Shown here one piece after another: positions 9,206-14,504 of a DNA stretch of 14,504 nucleotides (position 1 is the stretch's first letter; every line of letters starts with the position of its first letter). Location: positions 1 to 14,504 of the forward strand of contig USJF01000019.1 of the NCBI GenBank assembly GCA_900554935.1, given 5' to 3'. The stretch is from an uncultured Porphyromonas sp. (GTDB taxonomy: Bacteria; Bacteroidota; Bacteroidia; Bacteroidales; Porphyromonadaceae). Made by a program: the position numbers and the translations under genes. The notes beneath the pieces are model-generated. The model saw only the letters and a list, made by a program, of their open reading frames with translations, searched no databases and had not been told where the DNA came from.

Positions 9206-9233
9206 CTTCACTCCTCAATAACACAAGAAAGAT

Positions 9234-10484
9234 ATGATTGTAAAACCATTTAGAGGTATTCGTCCTCCAAAAAACTTAGTAGAAAAGGTTAATTCTCGTC
9301 CATACGACGTACTAAACTCCGACGAAGCTCGCAAAGAGGCAGAGGGCAATGAGATGTCACTATACCATATCATCCGCCCTGAGATCAACTTCCCAGTTGG
9401 AAAGGATGAGCATGATGAGGATGTGTACGAGATGGCAGCAAAGCAATTTGCACTATTCCAAGAGAAAGGGTGGCTCGTAAAAGACGAAAAACCATGCTAC
9501 TACATCTACGCTCAGACAATGGATGGTAGGACTCAGTATGGTATTGTACTGGGTGCATACGTAGATGACTATATGCAAGGTAGGATCAAGAAGCACGAGC
9601 TTACTCGCAAGGATAAAGAGGAGGATCGTATGAGGCATGTGCGCGTTAATAACGCAAATGTGGAGCCTGTATTCTTTGCCTTTGAAGACAATGCTACACT
9701 TCAAGGCATCATAGACAAATACAAAAAGACCACTCCGGAGTACGACTTCGTCGCAGATATAGATGGATTTGGACACACATTCTGGGTCATCAGTGACGAT
9801 AAGGATATCGAGACGATTACCAAGGCGTTCAATGAGATCCCATATATGTACATCGCTGATGGGCACCACAGATCTGCCGCTGCTGCATTGGTAGGAGACG
9901 AAAAGCGTAAACAAAACCCCAACCATACTGGCAAAGAAGAGTACAACTACTTTATGGCTGTCTGCTTCCCAGCTAGTCACCTACATATCATAGACTACAA
10001 CCGAGTAATAAAGGATCTAAATGGGATGACTCCCGATCAATTCCTCAAGAAGCTAGAGGAAAAGTTTGTTGTAGAGGACAAGGGCACAGCTATTTACCAC
10101 CCCAACCAACTACACAACTTCGCACTTTATCTTGGTGGGCACTGGTATTCACTCACCGCGAAAAAGGGCACTTACGATGACAATGATCCAATTGGTGTCC
10201 TAGACGTAACCATCTCAAGTGATTACATCCTCCGCGACCTACTCGATATTCAAGATCTACGTACAAGCAATAGAGTAGACTTCGTAGGTGGTATTCGTGG
10301 TCTAGAGGAGTTGAAGCGCCGTGTAGATAGTGGAGAGATGATCGCTGCCCTTGCGCTCTACCCTGTGACAATGGATCAGCTCATCAATATCGCTGATACA
10401 GGCAATATCATGCCACCAAAGACCACTTGGTTCGAGCCAAAATTGCGCTCAGGACTAGTTATCCACTCACTTGAGGAGGAATAA
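9234..10484 (+). CDS. DUF1015 family protein, serine-cluster associated
   Basis: This 416-residue soluble protein matches DUF1015 by its N-terminus (VKPFRGIRPPKNLVEKVNSRPYDVLNSDEAR), KKHELTRKDKEEDR (119-132), the central YIADGHHRSAAAA (206-218) and the closing MPPKTTWFEPKLRSGLV (393-409). No signal peptide or membrane segment is visible. The biochemical function is unproven to my knowledge. DGHHR followed by small residues resembles box II of the ParB/sulfiredoxin-like fold, which archaeal free-serine kinase SerK also uses. The gene lies 95 nt after serA, and from memory serC-serA-DUF1015 order recurs in Bacteroidota and Clostridia. A role in serine or phosphoserine metabolism is therefore plausible but remains inference. 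Confidence 0.9.
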   Translation: MIVKPFRGIRPPKNLVEKVNSRPYDVLNSDEARKEAEGNEMSLYHIIRPEINFPVGKDEHDEDVYEMAAKQFALFQEKGWLVKDEKPCYYIYAQTMDGRTQYGIVLGAYVDDYMQGRIKKHELTRKDKEEDRMRHVRVNNANVEPVFFAFEDNATLQGIIDKYKKTTPEYDFVADIDGFGHTFWVISDDKDIETITKAFNEIPYMYIADGHHRSAAAALVGDEKRKQNPNHTGKEEYNYFMAVCFPASHLHIIDYNRVIKDLNGMTPDQFLKKLEEKFVVEDKGTAIYHPNQLHNFALYLGGHWYSLTAKKGTYDDNDPIGVLDVTISSDYILRDLLDIQDLRTSNRVDFVGGIRGLEELKRRVDSGEMIAALALYPVTMDQLINIADTGNIMPPKTTWFEPKLRSGLVIHSLEEE

Positions 10485-10540
10485 GCATCCACCATGCTAC
10501 AAGTAATTGGATTTTATAATATCTAAATACCAAACGAAAA

Positions 10541-10585
10541 GAAAGTGACACATACTTCCACACCGTGGAGTTTGTGCTCACTTTC
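10541..10585 (+). terminator. long stem-loop between the DUF1015 gene and aspA
   Basis: GAAAGTGA (10541-10548) pairs with TCACTTTC (10578-10585), CACA (10549-10552) pairs with TGTG (10573-10576), and TTCCA (10556-10560) pairs with TGGAG (10566-10570) around loop CACCG. An AT-rich tract (TATATTTATTA) follows. It could terminate the serC-serA-DUF1015 transcript or attenuate aspA, which starts 30 nt later. Confidence 0.65.
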
Positions 10586-10614
10586 TATATTTATTACTAT
10601 TTCTCAATATTATT

Positions 10615-12048
10615 ATGTCATCTAAAAAGAGAGTAGAGAGCGACCTATTAGGGGAGGTAGAGCTAGATAATAGCCACCTGTATGGAGTTCAGACTGCACG
10701 AGCTATCGACAACTTCAAGTTTTCTCCCTTCAAGCTCAATGATTACCCACACTTCGTGGAGGGATTAGCACTTACAAAGAAAGGGGCTGCCATGGCCAAT
10801 CATCAGCTAGGATTGCTCACCGACGAGCAAGCCAAAGCAATCGAACAAGCTTGTGATGAAATCCTTGCTGGTAAGCACCACGAGCACTTCGTGGTAGATA
10901 TGTTTCAAGGCGGTGCAGGTACATCTACCAATATGAATGCCAATGAGGTAATCACCAACCGCGCCTTAGAGATTATGGGCTATGAGAGAGGCGACTACAA
11001 GCATCTCAGCCCCAACGATCATACCAACCACTCACAGTCCACAAATGATGCATACCCTACAGCCATCCACCTAGGCCTTTATAAGACCTATGTAGAGATG
11101 ATTCCTCACATAGAGAAGCTAATCAAAAGCTTCAGAGCAAAAGGCGAGGAGTTTAAGGACATCATTAAGATGGGACGTACACAGCTTCAAGATGCTGTGC
11201 CAATGACCTTGGGACAGACCTTCAACGCATTTGCATCCATCCTTGAGGAGGAGCTACCAAACCTCAAGCATGCTTGCGACCAACTCTTGGTCAATAACAT
11301 GGGCTCCACAGCCATCGGTACAGGCATTTGCTCAGTGCCAGGCTACCGCGAAGCTTGTGCCAAAGCTCTAAGCGAAATCACTGGCTGGAACGTCACCATG
11401 GCCAAAGACATGGTAGCCGCCACCTCCGATACATCGCATATGATAGGCTTCTCCGCTGCGATCAAACGAATTGCTGTAAAGCTCAGCAAGATCTCCAACG
11501 ACCTTCGCATCCTATCCAGCGGTCCAAGGGCAGGACTTAGCGAGATCAACCTTCCTGCCCGCCAACCAGGCTCCAGTATCATGCCAGGAAAAGTCAATCC
11601 AGTGATCCCAGAGGTGGTTACCCAAGTAGCCATGAAGATCATCGGCAATGATGTATGCGTCACAATGGCAGGCGAAGCTTCACAGATGGAGCTCAATGCC
11701 ATGGAGCCAATTATGGCACAGTGCTGCTTCGAGAGCGCCCGACTATTTGTGGAAGCCTGCGATACACTTCGTACCCTCTGCGTTGATGGCATCACCGCCA
11801 ATAGCAGGGTTACCGAAGAGCAAGTACACAATAGCATCGGCGTAGTTACAGCACTCAACCCATACATCGGTTACAAAAACTCTACCAAGATTGCCAAAGA
11901 AGCCATCACCACAGGCAAAGGCATCGTAGAGATTGTACTCGAGAAGGGCATCCTTTCCAAAGAGCAACTAGACCAAATACTGGCGCCAGAGAATCTGATC
12001 AAGCCAGTACGCCTAGATATCAAACCTCTAAAGAACTTCGAGGACTAA
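10615..12048 (+). CDS. aspA: aspartate ammonia-lyase
   Basis: AspA deaminates L-aspartate to fumarate and ammonia in the cytoplasm, feeding fumarate reduction to succinate in amino-acid-fermenting anaerobes. It belongs to the aspartase/fumarase superfamily: LYGVQTARAIDNF (22-34), GGAGTSTNMNANEV (99-112), HTNHSQSTND (136-145) and the mobile loop GSSIMPGKVNP (319-329) with the catalytic Ser. GRTQLQDAVPMTLGQTF (187-203) has Gln where fumarases have His, which favours aspartase over fumarase. At 477 residues the length is typical. It lies 130 nt after the DUF1015 gene behind a stem-loop, so it may be transcribed partly on its own. A GC-rich hairpin follows it. Confidence 0.95.
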   Translation: MSSKKRVESDLLGEVELDNSHLYGVQTARAIDNFKFSPFKLNDYPHFVEGLALTKKGAAMANHQLGLLTDEQAKAIEQACDEILAGKHHEHFVVDMFQGGAGTSTNMNANEVITNRALEIMGYERGDYKHLSPNDHTNHSQSTNDAYPTAIHLGLYKTYVEMIPHIEKLIKSFRAKGEEFKDIIKMGRTQLQDAVPMTLGQTFNAFASILEEELPNLKHACDQLLVNNMGSTAIGTGICSVPGYREACAKALSEITGWNVTMAKDMVAATSDTSHMIGFSAAIKRIAVKLSKISNDLRILSSGPRAGLSEINLPARQPGSSIMPGKVNPVIPEVVTQVAMKIIGNDVCVTMAGEASQMELNAMEPIMAQCCFESARLFVEACDTLRTLCVDGITANSRVTEEQVHNSIGVVTALNPYIGYKNSTKIAKEAITTGKGIVEIVLEKGILSKEQLDQILAPENLIKPVRLDIKPLKNFED

Positions 12049-12077
12049 GCCCTTACCCACATAACTAAAACTTCCTT

Positions 12078-12111
12078 AGGGGTGGCGTGCCATGCGTGAC
12101 ACACCACCCCT
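12078..12111 (+). terminator. probable terminator hairpin after aspA
   Basis: AGGGGTGG (12078-12085) pairs perfectly with CCACCCCT (12104-12111), and GTG (12087-12089) extends the stem with CAC (12100-12102) across one mismatch. It begins 30 nt after the aspA stop. It lacks a T run, as many Bacteroidota terminators do. Confidence 0.65.
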
Positions 12112-12376
12112 ACTTATTGCCCATTAATCATCCACTGAGGCTACTCCCCTTACCCTCAAGGAGATAATATATCACGAAAGCAATCATTAGCACCGCCCTT
12201 ACGAGAGGGTTATTGTCCAAGTCAATGGTTCAACGCCTTAGCATTGAAGTGTCATTGCAACGATACTAAAGACTTGACCATAACAAGGCATATGAATAAC
12301 CCGCAAATCAATAAAGAAGGACATCCCATTTATACAATATCTCACCTCTCCCTTCGGGCAAATAGCTCAAGGAAAG
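12112..12376. other. non-coding stretch downstream of aspA
   Basis: I see no supported gene here. A 60-codon open frame starting at 12244 has no recognisable family, is rich in basic residues and runs into the repeat element, so I do not call it. Only short hairpins appear, such as CCCT/AGGG around 12200-12215. Confidence 0.5.
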
Positions 12377-12481
12377 CTCAATTTCGCAAGACTCCTTCAA
12401 GGCGAAGAGCGGAAGTGACAAAATAAGCGGTTATTGAGTTAGCGACCAAAGTATAGGCGAGTTTGTAACCAAGCGTTCATT

Positions 12482-12527
12482 GAGTTTGTAACTCAGCCAA
12501 CACGGAGTTTGTAACTCAGCCAACACG
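12482..12527. repeat. two perfect tandem 23-bp units inside copy B
   Basis: Positions 12482-12504 and 12505-12527 are identical 23-bp units, each starting GAGTTTGTAACTCAGCC. A third, diverged unit begins at 12528 (GAGTTTCGAACTCAGC). The other element copy has only one such unit, so unit number varies between copies. Confidence 0.9.
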
Positions 12528-12563
12528 GAGTTTCGAACTCAGCGATTGCTCAGTTACAAACTC
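12528..12563. repeat. imperfect 36-bp palindrome inside copy B
   Basis: GAGTTTCGAACTCAGCGA and its downstream partner ending GTTACAAACTC pair over most of their length around a centre AGCGATTGCT. The matching palindrome in the other copy is 6734-6769. It could form a hairpin or bind a dimeric protein. Confidence 0.75.
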
Positions 12564-12720
12564 GATTTTTGGCTTTATAATCCAATGATTTATAGCCGAT
12601 TACACCTTCTCTTCGGACAGAGTCCTAAATCAGCCAAAGTTCATCTACATTAACCAACATTATCTCTATTACTTCCTATGCGTCTTTATCTCGCCTGCGG
12701 AATTTAGGAGAAAAGGGCAC

Positions 12721-12753
12721 TTTTGCCTATGTGGTGAAAAATGAGTAACTTTG
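12721..12753 (+). promoter_or_regulatory. promoter of the glgA-like gene
   Basis: TTTTG (12721-12725) and TAACTTTG (12746-12753) are separated by 20 nt. This fits the Bacteroidota consensus TTTG/TTG at -33 and TAnnTTTG at -7 with 19-21 nt spacing. Transcription would start near 12758-12760, giving a leader of about 100 nt. Confidence 0.75.
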
Positions 12754-12774
12754 GGGTGTTTAATGGGGAAAAAC

Positions 12775-12795
12775 AGCCTATTGAATGGGCTTTTT
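12775..12795 (+). terminator. terminator-like hairpin in the glgA-like leader
   Basis: AGCCTAT (12775-12781) pairs with ATGGGCT (12785-12791), with one G-T pair, around loop TGA. A run of Ts follows at once (12791-12795). An A-rich stretch precedes it, so it could also work on the other strand. It begins only about 15 nt after the predicted transcription start. Confidence 0.6.
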
Positions 12796-12823
12796 GCCAA
12801 ACTATTTAGTGCGGGAATTGGCA
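12795..12823 (+). promoter_or_regulatory. second small stem-loop in the glgA-like leader
   Basis: TGCCAA (12795-12800) pairs with TTGGCA (12818-12823) around a 17-nt loop. Its 5' arm begins at the last T of the preceding hairpin's T run, so the two structures abut. It ends 34 nt before the start codon. Confidence 0.35.
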
Positions 12824-12857
12824 GATATACATATTAAAACAAAGGAGATAAAATAGG

Positions 12858-13703
12858 ATGATAAGGAGACGGCGACAGGCGAAAAAGAAAGTGTTATACC
12901 TAGCACAAGAGATCTACCCCTACCTTGAGGATAGCGAGGTAGGCAAGGATTCAAAACTTATTCCCTTGGGCATTATGGGTCGAGGCAATGATATACGCAC
13001 ATTTATGCCCAATTATGGAGTAATCAATGAGCGTCGCCACCAGCTTCACGAGGTAATCCGGCTTTCGGGTGTCAATCTCACAGTCAATGACAAGGTACAT
13101 CAATTGGTAGTAAAAGTGGCGAGTCTCATGCCACAGCGCATGCAGGTCTACTTTATTGACAACGAAGACTTCTTCGGGAGAAAAGGCGTCTTTACCGACG
13201 ACAAAGGCATCTACTACCAAGACAATGTAGAGCGTGCAGTATTCTTTATCCGCGGCGTCTTCGAGACCGTCAAGAAACTAAGATGGGTCCCCGACATCAT
13301 CCACTGCCATGGTTGGTTCACCGGACTAGCTCCCCTTTACCTCCGCACACTCCTCAAAGACGATCCAGCCCTCTCTCGCGCCAAGATAGTCTATTCCGCC
13401 TACGATACAGCCCCAGAGTATCCATTTGATGAGCAGCTCACCGAAGTATTGGCATACGACCAGATCAAGCACCCACTCCTCGATGGGCATGCACTCAATC
13501 GAGAAGCCCTTGTAGAGCTCATATTGCAGTATGTGGATGGTATCATCTACTCCAAAGCCAATAGCTCCACCGGCCTCATTGCAGCGGTCGAAAATTCAGG
13601 GAAAAGCGTACTAGACTTCCAGAGTGACGACCAATTGATAGAGTCCGTTGCAGACTTCTACAGTAGCATTATCGGCACAGAGGAAGAAGAGAGTGAAGAA
13701 TAA
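12858..13703 (+). CDS. glycogen/starch synthase N-terminal-domain protein (GT5-like, truncated)
   Basis: This 281-residue protein matches only the N-terminal catalytic domain of GT5 glycogen/starch synthases. The strand VLYLAQEIYPYLEDSEVG (12-29) and RGNDIRTFMPNYGVINERR (42-60) start the fold, and PDIIHCHGWFTGLAPLYL (145-162) is the family's HxHDWxT-type helix. Full GlgA has about 470-480 residues with a second nucleotide-sugar-binding domain, which is missing. The ADP-glucose motif KxGGL is not present either; the region reads SEVGKDSKLIP. Bacteroides has one-domain homologues of similar length annotated glycogen synthase, so this is a family trait rather than a local truncation. Glycogen synthesis is doubtful. 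AAAGGAG (12841-12847), 10 nt upstream, supports the ATG. It lies 35 nt before a DUF4270 gene and is probably cotranscribed with it. Confidence 0.88.
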   Translation: MIRRRRQAKKKVLYLAQEIYPYLEDSEVGKDSKLIPLGIMGRGNDIRTFMPNYGVINERRHQLHEVIRLSGVNLTVNDKVHQLVVKVASLMPQRMQVYFIDNEDFFGRKGVFTDDKGIYYQDNVERAVFFIRGVFETVKKLRWVPDIIHCHGWFTGLAPLYLRTLLKDDPALSRAKIVYSAYDTAPEYPFDEQLTEVLAYDQIKHPLLDGHALNREALVELILQYVDGIIYSKANSSTGLIAAVENSGKSVLDFQSDDQLIESVADFYSSIIGTEEEESEE

Positions 13704-13738
13704 CCGCAATAAACTATCGAGATAGAGCATATACATAT

Positions 13739-14504
13739 ATGAATAAGACTATAAAAGGATGGCTAAGTGTAGGAGTAGTGCTAGCACTTCTCCTTGTGGG
13801 TTGCGAAAATGACCAGCATGCTACAGGATTAGACCTACTTCCCGAATACCTCAAAGGAGAACCGATAAGTAAAGACTTTGAACTTACACTCAGCACTGTG
13901 CAAGCAGGTACAGAAGCTAGGCACAATGATATCTATGTAGGAAGTGCGCTAGGCTACCTCGGGCTCATGTCTAGCGAAGACTTTGGAGGTATTGAGACAG
14001 AGTACCTTACCCAGTTCTACATCCCCAATGGTTTTAGATTCAAAGACGAAGCAGCCATCACCCGCATAGACTCTGTAAGGCTTTACGTCTACTACGACGG
14101 CTTTGCAGGTGACACCATCGCCAGCATGACCGTTTCAGTAAACCGAGTAAAGAAGCCCCTTAAGCACAATAAATACTCCATCTCAGAGATACAGGAGTAC
14201 ATTGGAGAAGAGCTAGGGCACCTCTCCTACTGGGCCGGCAGAGGGTCCCAGAAACTCAAAAATAAATCTGCAAAGGGCAACTATGTGCTTTCCATTCCCC
14301 TTTCCGAAAAGCTCGGAAAGGAGTTCCTCACACGCTCCAAAGCTGGTGACCCCGTCTTTGCCAATCAAGAGGCCTTCAATGAGTGGTTTCCAGGACTATA
14401 CCTTCACACCACAGCAGGGCAAGGAAGCGTAATAAGAGTAACCAGCACCGAACTAGCATTTTGGTACACCAAAGAGGTAGAGGTAGAGGATGCTAAGACC
14501 AAGA
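13739..14504 (+). CDS. DUF4270 family lipoprotein (partial, runs off window)
   Basis: The frame stays open from the ATG at 13739 to the window end: 255 codons and no stop. The N-terminus is a lipoprotein signal peptide: NKTIKGW, a hydrophobic stretch (9-21) and lipobox LVGC with Cys22 as the likely lipidated residue. ENDQ follows, so an acidic residue sits next to the Cys, as in Bacteroidota surface-lipoprotein export signals. The mature part has GLDLLPE, then DIYVGSALGYLGLMSSEDFGGIETEYLTQF and ITRIDSVRLYVYYDGFAGD, which fit DUF4270, a Bacteroidota outer-membrane-associated family of unknown function. Pairing with the GT5-like gene recurs in Bacteroides as I remember it. Localisation is inferred. 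Confidence 0.82.
   Translation, partial: MNKTIKGWLSVGVVLALLLVGCENDQHATGLDLLPEYLKGEPISKDFELTLSTVQAGTEARHNDIYVGSALGYLGLMSSEDFGGIETEYLTQFYIPNGFRFKDEAAITRIDSVRLYVYYDGFAGDTIASMTVSVNRVKKPLKHNKYSISEIQEYIGEELGHLSYWAGRGSQKLKNKSAKGNYVLSIPLSEKLGKEFLTRSKAGDPVFANQEAFNEWFPGLYLHTTAGQGSVIRVTSTELAFWYTKEVEVEDAKTK

Larger units (their letters stand above)
12377..12708 (-). repeat. palindromic intergenic repeat, copy B (inverted relative to copy A)
   Basis: This element reads as the reverse complement of the repeat at 6655-6897. On the + strand it ends with GCGGAATTTAGG (12697-12708), matching the other copy's outer edge, and its inner side fades out near 12377. It carries GAGTTTGTAAC at 12459, 12482 and 12505, a variant GAGTTTCGAAC at 12528, and the reverse complement GTTACAAACTC at 12553-12563. 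It is longer than its partner for two reasons: a 23-bp unit is tandemly doubled (12482-12527), and about 63 bp (roughly 12610-12671) are absent from the partner. I see no coding capacity. It lies between aspA and the glgA-like gene. Confidence 0.85.

Noticed and set aside
9453..9980. Minus-strand open frame of 175 codons within the DUF1015 gene, and similar antisense frames elsewhere
   Set aside because: They lie wholly inside well-supported genes, show no family features and look like antisense shadows of the + strand codon pattern.
12244..12426. 60-codon open frame on the + strand
   Set aside because: It has no recognisable family, a basic low-information composition, no clear start signal, and its end lies inside the non-coding repeat element.
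12459..12563. Possible short CRISPR array
   Set aside because: The 23-bp units abut directly with no unique spacers, modules occur in both orientations, and no cas genes are present.
6655..12708. Composite transposon with the repeats as terminal insertion sequences
   Set aside because: Neither repeat encodes a transposase, no target-site duplication is visible at the outer edges, and the enclosed genes look native in codon style.

Overview
The window looks like chromosomal DNA of a Bacteroidota bacterium, most likely Porphyromonas or a close relative. The protein styles point there: a 446-residue Pgi, the Bacteroidota-specific DUF4290 and DUF4270 families, a short SerA of the kind Bacteroides carries, and a one-domain glycogen-synthase-like protein. 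A-rich translation starts mostly without a Shine-Dalgarno sequence, and TAnnTTTG promoter elements, agree with this. The genus is inference; no rRNA or other taxonomic marker is present. All genes lie on the + strand. I see no transposase, phage, CRISPR or tRNA gene.

Region 1 (1-6630) is a compact housekeeping operon: lysS, gpsA, pgi, a DUF4290 gene, murA and rimM. Junctions range from an 11-nt overlap to a 33-nt gap. The operon joins lysyl-tRNA charging, glycerol-3-phosphate supply for lipids, hexose-phosphate isomerisation, the first committed step of peptidoglycan synthesis and 16S rRNA/30S maturation. MurA has Asp where most bacteria have the fosfomycin-target Cys. LysS lacks the C-terminal extension I recall from Bacteroides relatives.

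Region 2 (6655-12708) is an amino-acid block: serC, serA, a DUF1015 gene and aspA. SerA makes 3-phosphohydroxypyruvate and SerC converts it to phosphoserine; no phosphoserine phosphatase gene is in the window. DUF1015 follows directly and carries a DGHHR motif that resembles ParB/SerK folds. AspA converts aspartate to fumarate and ammonia. Each junction in the block holds a long stem-loop, and a GC-rich hairpin follows aspA. The whole block is bracketed by two copies, in opposite orientation, of a 240-330 bp non-coding palindromic repeat (6655-6897 and 12377-12708). I regard this repeat as the least explained feature of the window.

Region 3 (12709-14504) starts with a clear Bacteroidota promoter (TTTTG, 20 nt, TAACTTTG) followed at once by a terminator-like hairpin in the 5' leader. 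Next come a 281-residue protein with only the N-terminal half of a GT5 glycogen/starch synthase and a degenerate ADP-glucose-binding motif, and then a DUF4270 lipoprotein that runs off the window end.
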